DNA from: Candidatus Nitrosopelagicus sp. | GTDB lineage: Archaea > Thermoproteota > Nitrososphaeria > Nitrososphaerales > Nitrosopumilaceae | Length of the DNA stretch: 64,000 nucleotides | NCBI GenBank assembly: GCA_028345295.1 | Contig: JAOMDA010000006.1 | Span: forward strand, 1-64,000 | Direction: 5' to 3' | Shown here: one piece after another, positions 1 through 9,922 of the stretch | Numbering within the stretch: the first letter of the stretch is position 1 | How the letters are laid out: each line of letters starts with the position of its first letter | The notes under the pieces: model-generated | The model's database searches: none | What the model was told of the DNA's origin: nothing | What the model saw: only the letters and a program-made list of their open reading frames with translations | Position numbers and translations under genes: made by a program

Positions 1-395
1 GCTAAAGAGAATTTTGCACAATGTTGGCTATATCTAGCAATTTTACTAATTATTCTAGCAGTATAGTAATCAACAGTATCTAATGCATGCTCTGGTGGTG
101 TAAAACCAGTCTCAATTTCAATAATTGTTGCGCCATTACCTTTGCTAGCAAAAAGATCACAGACCAAAATATCAGACACTGATTTTTCAACATCTACATT
201 ATACCCATGTGAAATAAGTTCGGACGAACAGATTAATTCCAGGACTGAATGATTAATTTTTACAAGATTTTCTTTATATAGATCGATTAATTTTTGTCTA
301 ACAAAATTTAGCTTTGGTTTATCTTTTTCTTCTAAGCGACTAGAGAGGAGTTCAGTTATAGCGTAAACATCATCTCGGAATTTTTCTACGTCCAA
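1..395 (-). CDS. partial hypothetical protein (C-terminal end beyond window)
   Basis: Open minus-strand frame to the window edge (…VEKFRDDVYAITELLSSRLEEKDKPKLNFVRQKLIDLYKENLVKINHSVLELICSSELISHGYNVDVEKSVSDILVCDLF…); TTG start assumed at 395. Confidence 0.55.
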   Translation of the reverse strand, partial: MDVEKFRDDVYAITELLSSRLEEKDKPKLNFVRQKLIDLYKENLVKINHSVLELICSSELISHGYNVDVEKSVSDILVCDLFASKGNGATIIEIETGFTPPEHALDTVDYYTARIISKIARYSQHCAKFSL

Positions 396-497
396 GTATA
401 TAATTTTGAGATATATGGGCTTAAGAAGTTTGATAATGAAATACTAGTACAATAATCGTATAAAATTATAGAATTTATTAGTTACAGAGAAAATTAA

Positions 498-1376
498 CTA
501 TAGTTTAGGTGCTATACTTAGTCGTCCTTTTGCAGTTAAAACTATAATTGATGTAATAGCAACAACTAGAACTAGTGAAGCAATAGTTCCAAATTCTGGA
601 ATTACAGCGCCATCAGCAATTTCTACTTCTGCAGTGGATTGATATGCAGAGGCATCACCTTGCACAGCACTAACTGTGTATACTCCATCTTGACTCCACA
701 TTGAACCACCTACACCAATTTCAGATGAGAATGAACCATCACTTCCAGGAGATAATTGATCAACTGATACAATATTGCCATTAGGTGCAGTTACAGTTAT
801 TGTAATAGCAGAATTAGTTCTATCTGTGTTACCATTGATTGTAAATGATGTTGCACCTTCTACAGCATCAGCAGAAATTGAAAGACCTGTTGAACCTGGA
901 GTTGCAGATTGCATTTTTGTTTCATAACCATCATCATATGTACCAAGATTACTAAAATCAACGGAAGTTGCATCTGTTGAACCACCTGTAACACCAACTT
1001 CAAAATCATTTTCATATAACCCACCTGCACCTGCTTTAAGCTTTATTGTGTATGCTCCATCCTGACTCCATTGTGAGCCACCAACTGCAATACTTGTAGA
1101 AAATGATCCGTCACCTGCTGCAGATATTTGATCAACTGCTACAATGTTTCCATTAGGAGCAACTACAGTTAATGTAATTGCATCACTTTGTGCTGCACCA
1201 GTATACCCATCAACACTAATTATGTCAGAACCTCCAGATGCACTAACATTGACTGACATGCCAGGCTCAAGTCCTGCATAAGCATTATTTTGTAATGACA
1301 TTGCACTGATCATTGATACTGCAAAAAGCATTACAAACAAAGGGGCAACTTTACCTAAGCGGCTCATATCAAACAA
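498..1376 (-). CDS. secreted PEFG-CTERM surface protein with two tandem beta-type repeats
   Basis: N-terminal signal peptide; two internal repeats (ITLTVVAPNGNIVAVDQ…DGSFSTSIAVGGSQWSQDGAYT / ITITVTAPNGNIVSVDQ…DGSFSSEIGVGGSMWSQDGVYT); C-terminal VIPEFGTIASLVLVVAITSIIVLTAKGR. Confidence 0.85.
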   Translation of the reverse strand: MFDMSRLGKVAPLFVMLFAVSMISAMSLQNNAYAGLEPGMSVNVSASGGSDIISVDGYTGAAQSDAITLTVVAPNGNIVAVDQISAAGDGSFSTSIAVGGSQWSQDGAYTIKLKAGAGGLYENDFEVGVTGGSTDATSVDFSNLGTYDDGYETKMQSATPGSTGLSISADAVEGATSFTINGNTDRTNSAITITVTAPNGNIVSVDQLSPGSDGSFSSEIGVGGSMWSQDGVYTVSAVQGDASAYQSTAEVEIADGAVIPEFGTIASLVLVVAITSIIVLTAKGRLSIAPKL

Positions 1377-1520
1377 TTAGTCTACGCATCTATTTATCTA
1401 TTGTTTTTTATTATTTTTACACAAAAAAACAAGAAATATCATAGTTAGAGAACAGATGTGTTGCATGAATATCTGACTCTGAAAGAAACTGGTTCTATGT
1501 TACTTCAGATTGAAATATAA

Positions 1521-1814
1521 TTAACTGGTCCAGGCCATAAACCCACCTTCTAGATTTACGACATCAAAACCTGCTTTGCTTAACTCATCAGATGCTATAT
1601 TCCCACGATATCCTGATGCACAATAAGTACAAAGTTTTTTGGTTTTTAATTCATCAATTTTCCCCTGTTTTACATTACGTATAACTAGACCTAACGACAT
1701 ATGCTGTGAGTTCTCGATTGAACCTTTTTCAAATTCATCAATTTCTCGTACATCAATTATAGTATACTGCTCAATATTTTGCTTAAGTTCATCTTTTGTT
1801 ATAGAATTTGACAT
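1521..1814 (-). CDS. rhodanese-like domain protein
   Basis: IIDVREIDEFEKGSIENSQH and CTYCASGYRGNIASDELSKAGFDVVNLEGGFMAW motifs. Confidence 0.85.
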   Translation of the reverse strand: MSNSITKDELKQNIEQYTIIDVREIDEFEKGSIENSQHMSLGLVIRNVKQGKIDELKTKKLCTYCASGYRGNIASDELSKAGFDVVNLEGGFMAWTS

Positions 1815-1914
1815 AATATAGAATAATGATTTGAATATATAATTTTGACTGATAAAACAAACATAGTATTAAAATTCTTAAACAATTTTAATATGGATTT
1901 TTTAATATAATAAA

Positions 1915-2310
1915 ATGACTAATGAAATAGAAACAATTCTTAAAATGCAAAAAGATGAAAATTTAGTTTTTAAATTAATAATTGATAGAAATGAATTTCA
2001 AATAAAAAATCTGGAGATAAAAAATGAATCAACACATGTAACAGAACCTACAAAACGTGGGGGTGTTTATTTTTCAGATATAACAGTTTACAAAATTAAC
2101 GTTGTAATTAATGATCTAAAAATTACAAAATATTTAACAAAAGCTATGTTAGGCCCAAGTACAGAATTCCAAGACATAATAATACAGCCTATAAATAAAA
2201 AAAATAAAAAGAATGAACATGTCAAAATAATTACTCATTTAACAAGTAGTATACAAAATTCAAATAAAATCATATTAAATTTGACTATACAAAATATAAT
2301 TAAAAATTGA
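1915..2310 (+). CDS. hypothetical protein
   Basis: 131-aa ORF in intergenic context, no antisense competitor. Confidence 0.6.
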   Translation: MTNEIETILKMQKDENLVFKLIIDRNEFQIKNLEIKNESTHVTEPTKRGGVYFSDITVYKINVVINDLKITKYLTKAMLGPSTEFQDIIIQPINKKNKKNEHVKIITHLTSSIQNSNKIILNLTIQNIIKN

Positions 2311-2312
2311 AA

Positions 2313-3164
2313 TTAGAGTAGTTTATAATATTTATCATATTCATCACGTAATTTTTGATTAGAAAGAACTTCATATGCTTTGTTGATTTCAGTCATTTTT
2401 TCTTCTGAGGAATCCTTCCTTTTATCCGGGTGCCATTCTTTTGCTAGTAATCTAAATTTTTCTTTAATTTGAGATAATGTAGCAGATTGATTAATTCCCA
2501 GTATCTCATAATAATTTGGTAAAGTTTTATTTTTTAGCATATCATTAAATTCTTTTTTATTTGTAGAACTTTTTTTTCTATCTCCAAAAATTTCTTCTTC
2601 AGTCCAATCAGAATGATATTTTTCATAATCCCTATTTTTCTTTGAGTCTAAATTTAATTCATCATACTTAGTTTTTTTACGCAGTATAATATTTCGTGCA
2701 AGGTAGGCAAATATTCCTGCAACAACAACAATACATATTGTAAATGTTAAGACTAGATCTTCTTGAGTTATGTAAAATTCTTCAACAGCGGATGGGGGAT
2801 TAACTTGTGGACCAGAATCATAGAAAAATGTTACAGAACCAATTACTTCACCAGATTCCAGTAATATTTCATATGTTCCACTTTTTAACCAACCATTCAT
2901 TCCAGCAATAACAAGAGTTGAAAAATTTCCTTCATTATCAACTAAGATTTTTTCAGTCCATACAATTTCACCATCAGAATCTTTTATCGTAATGAAAACT
3001 AAATTCTGGGCTACATTAGGGGCTAACCCCCAAATTGAGATAATATCAGATTTCTCGTAAAAAGTATTATCTATGTTAATACCAATCTTGTCAGAAAATG
3101 AAAGATTTGTAGATGGTAAAATTAGAATTAAAAATAAAAAGATAAGTAAATAAATTTCCTTCAA
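2313..3164 (-). CDS. membrane protein: signal/extracytoplasmic beta domain + TM helix + C-terminal DnaJ (J) domain
   Basis: TM DLVLTFTICIVVVAGIFAYLA; J-domain NYYEILGINQSATLSQIKEKFRLLAKEWHPDKRKDSSEEKMTEINKAYEVLSNQKLRDEYDKY with HPD. Confidence 0.85.
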   Translation of the reverse strand: MKEIYLLIFLFLILILPSTNLSFSDKIGINIDNTFYEKSDIISIWGLAPNVAQNLVFITIKDSDGEIVWTEKILVDNEGNFSTLVIAGMNGWLKSGTYEILLESGEVIGSVTFFYDSGPQVNPPSAVEEFYITQEDLVLTFTICIVVVAGIFAYLARNIILRKKTKYDELNLDSKKNRDYEKYHSDWTEEEIFGDRKKSSTNKKEFNDMLKNKTLPNYYEILGINQSATLSQIKEKFRLLAKEWHPDKRKDSSEEKMTEINKAYEVLSNQKLRDEYDKYYKLL

Positions 3165-3321
3165 TACATTAGTAAATTATTTTATTAGATATAACATAAA
3201 CGAATAATATAATTTTCTTCCATTTTTTAGGAACAAATTATAATAAAATCGCTAAAAAAAACTAATATTGTTAACAATTTTTTACTGATTTTTGCTAATA
3301 ATAGAGTTCATTAAAAAAAAC

Positions 3322-3465
3322 ATGGTTATAGGTTACTGCGTAAAATGCAGAGACAAACGAGAGATGCAAGGAACCGAAGGAATTACCATGAAAAATGGGA
3401 AACCTGCAATAAAAGGTACTTGCCCTACATGTAGTACATCGATGTTTAGAATAGGTAAGGCCTAA
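3322..3465 (+). CDS. small zinc-ribbon-like protein (DUF5679-like)
   Basis: 47-aa ORF not in supplied track: MVIGYCVKCRDKREMQGTEGITMKNGKPAIKGTCPTCSTSMFRIGKA; two CxxC pairs. Confidence 0.75.
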   Translation: MVIGYCVKCRDKREMQGTEGITMKNGKPAIKGTCPTCSTSMFRIGKA

Positions 3466-3516
3466 CTAGACATCAGATACTTTTTTTTAAAGAATTTCTC
3501 TAGTTATGCATGTCCA

Positions 3517-3768
3517 TTAGTAATTCCATTCATCTGTGATTCCATTCCATAGTGAACGAAATGGTTTTGGATCTAAGCTAATTTCACCTTGTATTCTATT
3601 ATCAACTACAAAAAAGAAATTTTCCATAGCATCGAATCCTCCACTCTCAAAAAGTTCCTTGCCAATTTCCGTAAATCGTTCTTTTTTAGAACTAATTGTA
3701 TCAGAATTAGGATTTTGAAGACAAAATGTTAACAAATCTATCATCTCTTCCTCTAATATAAAATCCAT
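3517..3768 (-). CDS. hypothetical protein
   Basis: 83-aa ORF, same strand as upstream helicase; opposing ORF is antisense. Confidence 0.6.
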   Translation of the reverse strand: MDFILEEEMIDLLTFCLQNPNSDTISSKKERFTEIGKELFESGGFDAMENFFFVVDNRIQGEISLDPKPFRSLWNGITDEWNY

Positions 3769-3805
3769 AAAGAAATTTAATTTAAGTATTAAAAAAAATT
3801 TCTAT

Positions 3806-5515
3806 CTATTTTGAAGCCACTTTATCATGGATCTGTGCAAGTATCATTTTTGCCTTTTCTTTGTTTTCAAATGTTTCTGTCCCTGCATCAAGAATACTAT
3901 CAACTTCAAATTCTTTATCCACTAAAATATCAGCAACATGCTCATCTAATGTTCCAACACCAACCAAATAATATGCAAAGACCGTATTTTTTTGACCTAT
4001 TCTATGTAATCTATCTTCAGCCTGTCTGTGAATTGCAGGACTCCAATCCAATTCTGCAAAAATTACATACCGTGCCTTTGTAAGATTAATACCTACATTT
4101 CCAGCACGTAATCCGGCTACCATTAGTTTAGTATGACCTTTTTGAAACCTATCTATTTCGTTATCACGAAATGAAAGAGTTTGCCCACCTACTATTGATG
4201 CAGGATTATGATCTGATAGTTTTTCATGAAGTAATTTATGAAGTGCTTTATGATGACAGAATACAACTATACTTTCATCTGTCTCCATCACTTCATTAAC
4301 AAAATCAACTACATGCTTTAATTTTGACATGCCAGCTACCTGTCGTTCACTTTCAATTGCACGTTGATATGATGATGATTTGTCAAATGCAGTTTCAGCA
4401 TATTTTTGTTCTTCTTCAAGTTTTTTCCATATTTTATCTAACTCGGATTTATAATATTTATCATCAGCTTGAATTCTTTGTGTATGTCTTACTTTGTCTT
4501 TAAGATCTTTTAGTACGTCTGATTTTTTTCTACGTAACATAACATGTGTAGTAAGTTGTTTCCTTAAGGTATCACGCTTATTATCTAAAACCATTGCTTT
4601 TCCTTTTTCATCCACCCAACAAAAATACTCACAAAATTCTTTATAGTTTCCTAACAATCCAGGTTTAAGTATGTCAACTATCGGCCAAATTTCAGAACCT
4701 CTGTTATAGATTGGAGTTCCAGATAATCCCACTCTATATTTGATAGATTGCGTTGCAGCCAATTTTTTAACAGCTGCATATTTTTGTGTAGTTTTTGAAC
4801 GCAAGTGTTGTACTTCATCACAAACAATAGAACGAATATTAAGTTTTGATAGATCAGGTAATCGTTTGTGTAACAATTCATAATTAATTATGTAAAAATC
4901 ATATTCGCCAATATCACCTAACTTTCCAACTCTAATCATTGTTGACGTTGGTGAATCATTATCGATAATTTTTCCATTCTTACTTTTCTTTTTTAGAAAT
5001 TTACTAATTTCTTGTTGCCAATTTGTTAGTGTTACAAGTGGGGCAATAATCAATGCAGGGAATGCCTGTTTTTCCTTAGATAGATATGCAAGTGTTTGAA
5101 CAGTTTTACCTAAACCCATTTCATCTGCTAACAATGCATTTCCAGATGATTTTAAAAGAAAATCAAGTCCTTCGCGTTGAAAATCCAGTAATGTTCCTCG
5201 GAATTGATTAGATGGTGTTGCCCTTTCAAGCTTTTCAATTCTTGGTGTTCTTTTCTTCTTAACAACTAATGAAGCAATTTTTCGCTTCCAAACAGAACTA
5301 GAAACAATCTCCATTGGATAACGATCTGCAATTAATTTCAATTGCTTAACATTTTCATCATTATCAGAAACAATAGCCTCATCTGGTTTATCTCCATACC
5401 AAGCTCTAGGAATTAATTTTGCAGCCATATTTACTGCACGTGAACCACTGATTTTCCAACACCAAGTTCCAGAATATCGATCAAGAACAAATTCTAAAGA
5501 GCCAAAGTTTACCAT
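3806..5515 (-). CDS. SNF2/SWI2-family DEAD-like helicase
   Basis: LLADEMGLGKTVQTLAYL (motif I), CDEVQHLRS (DExH-like), GLSGTPIYNR, QAEDRLHRIGQKNTVFAYYLV (motif VI). Confidence 0.93.
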   Translation of the reverse strand: MVNFGSLEFVLDRYSGTWCWKISGSRAVNMAAKLIPRAWYGDKPDEAIVSDNDENVKQLKLIADRYPMEIVSSSVWKRKIASLVVKKKRTPRIEKLERATPSNQFRGTLLDFQREGLDFLLKSSGNALLADEMGLGKTVQTLAYLSKEKQAFPALIIAPLVTLTNWQQEISKFLKKKSKNGKIIDNDSPTSTMIRVGKLGDIGEYDFYIINYELLHKRLPDLSKLNIRSIVCDEVQHLRSKTTQKYAAVKKLAATQSIKYRVGLSGTPIYNRGSEIWPIVDILKPGLLGNYKEFCEYFCWVDEKGKAMVLDNKRDTLRKQLTTHVMLRRKKSDVLKDLKDKVRHTQRIQADDKYYKSELDKIWKKLEEEQKYAETAFDKSSSYQRAIESERQVAGMSKLKHVVDFVNEVMETDESIVVFCHHKALHKLLHEKLSDHNPASIVGGQTLSFRDNEIDRFQKGHTKLMVAGLRAGNVGINLTKARYVIFAELDWSPAIHRQAEDRLHRIGQKNTVFAYYLVGVGTLDEHVADILVDKEFEVDSILDAGTETFENKEKAKMILAQIHDKVASK

Positions 5516-5696
5516 ATCATTATCTTCCGAATTCCGATAATTGTTTTTTTGAGTTTATGAATCTTGGGGTTTAAGTGGATCAGTGTTTTGAGTAAAATTT
5601 TTGTTGCTTTTGAAAAATTAGTTTCAATAATTGCACTTTTCTAGTGTTTTTTTGGGATTTAATGAGTAATAATGAATATACATTAAATATTTTAGA

Positions 5697-6233
5697 ATGG
5701 ATTTTACATGTAGATTATTGGAAGAACCAAAAGATCTCATAGTTTTAGGTGTAATAATTAACGGTACAAAACAGTTCAACAAGATCACTAAAATGACAAA
5801 AATTCATCCAAAAGAACTCAATTCTATATTAGAAAAACTTGAAAATCTGGGATTTATTACTACTGAAGAAAAAAAAGGTTGGCTTGGAAAAAGAATTGAG
5901 TTACACATAACTGAAAAAGGAAATCACGAAGTAAATGAACGCATACATGAATTGCAAAAAAAATGGAATAATATGAAAATGGTGTATGAATCTGGTGATA
6001 AACAAAAGTTAGAGCAAGTTATGAAAGATGAGAAATCATTTCTTCCAAATATGATGTTTTTTGGGATTATAGATATCATGATGTTCAGTATGATGTTCAG
6101 TATGATGGGTGTAGCAATGTCAAGTTACATACCAACTGAAGACATATCACAATTTAATGATGATATGGCAAATGATGATCTTGGTGATTCAGGTATGGAT
6201 GACGGTGGATTTGATATAGACATAGGATTTTAA
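5697..6233 (+). CDS. winged-helix transcriptional regulator
   Basis: KLENLGFITTEEKKGWLGKRIELHITEKGNHEVNERI winged-helix pattern. Confidence 0.7.
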   Translation: MDFTCRLLEEPKDLIVLGVIINGTKQFNKITKMTKIHPKELNSILEKLENLGFITTEEKKGWLGKRIELHITEKGNHEVNERIHELQKKWNNMKMVYESGDKQKLEQVMKDEKSFLPNMMFFGIIDIMMFSMMFSMMGVAMSSYIPTEDISQFNDDMANDDLGDSGMDDGGFDIDIGF

Positions 6234-6234
6234 T

Positions 6235-7236
6235 TTGATATTTACATCATTTGATAACATTGGATTACTCAAAGTTTTAAATTTTTTAGAGTCACATGAA
6301 TCAGAATATTTATCAGGTCAAGATTTAAGCGATATATTAAAAATTAGTAGAGTTGCAGTATGGAAACATATCAAAAAAATTCGTTCGTTAGGATATACTA
6401 TCAAATCAAAACAAAAACGTGGTTACAAGTATGTAAGTTGTACAGAAAAATTACTTCCATGGGAAATTTCTAAAAATCTAACAACAAAATTTATGGGAAA
6501 ACGTATCTACTATTTTGATGAAATTGATTCAACACAAAATTTTGCATTAGAGTTATCAAACACAAACAAAGAAAATGGAACTGTGGTACTAGCAGAAAAA
6601 CAAACAGGTGGTAGGGGTAGATTAAATCGGAAATGGTATTCTCCAGATGGTGGAATATGGTTTTCATTAATTGTGAAGCCAAAATTTGAAATATTTGATG
6701 CTACAATAATTCCTTTGGCTTCATCATTGGCATTATGTATTGCTATAGAAAAAATTCATAAGATTAAGGTAAACGTAAAATGGCCTAATGATGTAACAGT
6801 TAAAGGCAAAAAAGTTGCTGGAATGCTTGTTGATGCAAATATACAATCTAATAATATAGAAAATTTTGTTTTAGGAGTAGGAATTAACTTTAAAATTAAT
6901 ATTATAAAAATGGAGAAACTGTTAGAAAATAATCCAAATTTTTATGGTATTACATCATTATTCAAACTTCAAGATAAAGTACATCGAATGAAATTATTTA
7001 ATCAATTCTTAGTTGAACTAGAACAAGTATTTGATGATTTAGTAAAAAGAAAAAAAGATAACATAATAAAGAAATGGTCAAAACATACAGAAATGTTTGG
7101 AAAACATGTTAAAGTAAATACCAATAGAGGAACAATATTTGGTGTTGCAAAAAAAATTGATTCTGATGGTGCATTAATAATTAAAACAAAAAATAAAAAT
7201 GAACGAATTTTTGTGGGAGATGTAAATCTAGCCTAG
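6235..7236 (+). CDS. birA: biotin--[acetyl-CoA-carboxylase] ligase / BirA with N-terminal HTH
   Basis: GRGRLNRKWYSPDGGIWFSLIVKP, KWPNDVTVKGKKVAGMLVD, VLGVGIN motifs; TTG start. Confidence 0.93.
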   Translation: MIFTSFDNIGLLKVLNFLESHESEYLSGQDLSDILKISRVAVWKHIKKIRSLGYTIKSKQKRGYKYVSCTEKLLPWEISKNLTTKFMGKRIYYFDEIDSTQNFALELSNTNKENGTVVLAEKQTGGRGRLNRKWYSPDGGIWFSLIVKPKFEIFDATIIPLASSLALCIAIEKIHKIKVNVKWPNDVTVKGKKVAGMLVDANIQSNNIENFVLGVGINFKINIIKMEKLLENNPNFYGITSLFKLQDKVHRMKLFNQFLVELEQVFDDLVKRKKDNIIKKWSKHTEMFGKHVKVNTNRGTIFGVAKKIDSDGALIIKTKNKNERIFVGDVNLA

Positions 7237-7617
7237 TCATTTACGAATTTTTCTTTTCTTTCGAGTTTTCTGCTTAGATTTTAAAATTTTTTTAGATTTT
7301 GTTTTTTTAATTTTAGTTTTTTTTGCTACTGAACGTCTTTTTTGTACTTTTTTCTTCTTGGGTTTATGAGAAATTCTTGATTTATTCTGGTAAGGCTTTG
7401 ATAGTAATTCTTCTAGAATCTCAATATATGATAAATAAACATTAACTAATAATGATTTTTTTTCAATAAGTTTTTTCAGTAGTTCATTTTGTCGTAAAAG
7501 ATTGGTTTTTTCAATAAGTTCTGGTACTTGGATTTCTTCTGCAGTAAGTGATGATATTTCAGACTGTAAGTTAGATAATTGGTTCTTGATTATTTCAAAT
7601 TTTGATGTGTTATACAT
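7237..7617 (-). CDS. small coiled protein with lysine-rich basic tail
   Basis: C-terminus KPKKKKVQKRRSVAKKTKIKKTKSKKILKSKQKTRKKRKIRK. Confidence 0.6.
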   Translation of the reverse strand: MYNTSKFEIIKNQLSNLQSEISSLTAEEIQVPELIEKTNLLRQNELLKKLIEKKSLLVNVYLSYIEILEELLSKPYQNKSRISHKPKKKKVQKRRSVAKKTKIKKTKSKKILKSKQKTRKKRKIRK

Positions 7618-7701
7618 ACATTTTATTAAATTGAATCATTGTTAAATTTTCAGTGAGGAAACTTTCGTTATATTTTAATCTGGTATTCGTGAAAAAAAAA
7701 T

Positions 7702-9216
7702 ATGAGAGAAGATAATAGAGTGCATTTAGCCATAATCTCACTTCTATTTTGTATATTATTCACATCCTCATTCAATCAAAGTGCCATTGCAGATGATACT
7801 TTGAAAATTCCAGCATTGTTTGAGGAAGCAACTAATCATTTTATGATAGGGGAGTATAGCCAAGCAATAATTCTGTATGATAAGATTCTTGCAATTTCAC
7901 CAACCGATACTAAGACATTATTGATGAAAGGTATTGCACTAGGTAACTTAGATCGACATAAAAATTCAATTCTTGAATTTAAAAAAGTTCTAGCAACTGA
8001 TCCAGATAATTTGATGGCACTGCTTGGAGTTGGTGTAGGATTTGGTAATTTTGGTGAATATAAGCAAGCACACAAATATTTTACCAGTGCGTACAAAATT
8101 TCCCCTGAAAATCATATTGCGTCTAACTACATGGAATTTGCAGAAAAAGTTATTGGAAAATATCCCTATAATGAAGTTGAAGGCCCAAAAATTCATGAAG
8201 TTATAAAAATAGAAGTAGTTCCTGATTGGGTAAAGAACTCTGCTGGATGGTGGGCGGAGGGTAAAATAACTGACATGGAATTTATTTCATCTTTACAATT
8301 TTTAATTAAAAATAATATTATAAAAATAGATGATGTTAAAGAAACCAAAAATAATTCAGAAGTATTACCTACATGGATTAAGAATAATGCTGAATGGTGG
8401 GCAACAAATGAAATTACTGATCAGGAATTTTTATCGGGAATTTATTATATGATTGAGAACGGAATTATAATAATTGAAATTCCAGAGAAAACAGAGTTAA
8501 CTAAAGAAGAACAATTAGTAATTAATAGAAATCTTTGGGAGTTTGAGAGATATTTAGATAGAATAATAAAAACTGTGAGTAGTGACACACGTTACATAGA
8601 ATATCCAAATCCTAGTGGTGATGTAATAAAGAAATTCATGCGAGACTATGTCAAATGGAATTTTGAACAACAAATTGAAATGGGAAATGCAAGTTTTCCT
8701 AGTCCTACTTATACAGAAATTGATGATACATATTTTGTTGAATACAAAATTTATGTAAATCAACAGCCTAATGGACTGCCATTAGATCATGTAAGTACAT
8801 TAAGTAATTCAATTGCTTATTGGGAAGCACGAACACTTTCTGCAGATAATGGTAAAGATGTAAAAATTCTATTCACTACAACTACGGCTAAGGCTGAGGC
8901 AAATTTATGGGTAACCTGGGTTGTACGTAGTCTTGGTGAAAATGTCTTAGGACATGCCAATTTAGGGAAAGGTGTTGTAGAAGTTGCATTAGGTGGATAT
9001 GGATGTGATGGAAACTTTCAATTGTATCATGTAGATACGGTTGAAAAAATTATGACTCATGAGTTAGGACATGGAATTGGTTTGATGCATAGTACAAATA
9101 AAAATAATATAATGTACCCATCATTAAGCAATACACAATATGCATATTGTTTGTTAGATGTAAACAAACAATTTACTAAAGATGTTAGTGGGATTGTTTT
9201 GAAAAAACAGTCTTAA
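7702..9216 (+). CDS. secreted TPR protein with matrixin-type zinc metalloprotease domain
   Basis: Signal peptide, TPRs, two WVKNxAxWW repeats, HELGHGIGLMHSTNKNNIMYP zinc site. Confidence 0.85.
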   Translation: MREDNRVHLAIISLLFCILFTSSFNQSAIADDTLKIPALFEEATNHFMIGEYSQAIILYDKILAISPTDTKTLLMKGIALGNLDRHKNSILEFKKVLATDPDNLMALLGVGVGFGNFGEYKQAHKYFTSAYKISPENHIASNYMEFAEKVIGKYPYNEVEGPKIHEVIKIEVVPDWVKNSAGWWAEGKITDMEFISSLQFLIKNNIIKIDDVKETKNNSEVLPTWIKNNAEWWATNEITDQEFLSGIYYMIENGIIIIEIPEKTELTKEEQLVINRNLWEFERYLDRIIKTVSSDTRYIEYPNPSGDVIKKFMRDYVKWNFEQQIEMGNASFPSPTYTEIDDTYFVEYKIYVNQQPNGLPLDHVSTLSNSIAYWEARTLSADNGKDVKILFTTTTAKAEANLWVTWVVRSLGENVLGHANLGKGVVEVALGGYGCDGNFQLYHVDTVEKIMTHELGHGIGLMHSTNKNNIMYPSLSNTQYAYCLLDVNKQFTKDVSGIVLKKQS

Positions 9217-9227
9217 TTAAAATATAA

Positions 9228-9809
9228 TTATCCTAATGATCTTGAATGTTTTTGTGTATGAGGTCTTTCGCCAGGAAATTTTCTTCTCATATGCCCTGAT
9301 GGACGTCCATAAATCAGCTCTAAGAACCAACTCTCATGCTCAATTTCTTCCATCAGTATATCTTTTGCAATATCATATGTTGCAGGATCTTTACCATGTG
9401 TCATTTTACAGACTTTATCCCAATTCACAATCGCACCTTGTTCTGCCTTTAGGCATTTCTCTAATATCGCCTTCATGTCAGTTGGATTTTTTGGTAACTG
9501 TAAAAATTCACAACCAGACATTTTGATGAATGCTTGTGCATCATTTGGTAGACTTCCACCTAACTGAAAGATTCTCTCAATACAAGACTCAAAGTGACTT
9601 AGATCTTCAAGACGTGCATCCTCTATGATTCCCTTAACTCCTTCACCCTCTAATCCAGTACAATGCATTCTAAGATTTGTAAAATAATAATATGCTGTAA
9701 ATTCTACAGAAGCATTACTAATTAATAATTTAATGAGTTTATCAATATCTAAGCCATTTTTTTTAAGAATTTCTACCCCAACAACATTAATTTTTCTTGC
9801 TTTAGCCAT
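9228..9809 (-). CDS. Dps/ferritin-like protein
   Basis: Ferritin-like helices: FTAYYYFTNLRMHC…EDARLEDLSHFESCIERIFQLGG…DILMEEIEHESWFLELI. Confidence 0.85.
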   Translation of the reverse strand: MAKARKINVVGVEILKKNGLDIDKLIKLLISNASVEFTAYYYFTNLRMHCTGLEGEGVKGIIEDARLEDLSHFESCIERIFQLGGSLPNDAQAFIKMSGCEFLQLPKNPTDMKAILEKCLKAEQGAIVNWDKVCKMTHGKDPATYDIAKDILMEEIEHESWFLELIYGRPSGHMRRKFPGERPHTQKHSRSLG

Positions 9810-9922
9810 TGTAAGAAATCAGGCAATTAGTTTTAAAAAGATTTAGAATGTTATAAAAAAACTATTCATACTATAAGCCACTTTGATCATTCATTCTACA
9901 CATTTGTAATTAGTAATTAGCT

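Noticed and set aside
1639-1821. Antisense ORFs opposite clear genes (e.g. 1639-1821, 3811-4083, 7836-8096, 9236-9526, 21870-22355, 39439-39705, 51690-51920)
   Set aside because: They mirror well-supported coding genes and have low-complexity or Cys/Phe-rich translations typical of non-coding strands
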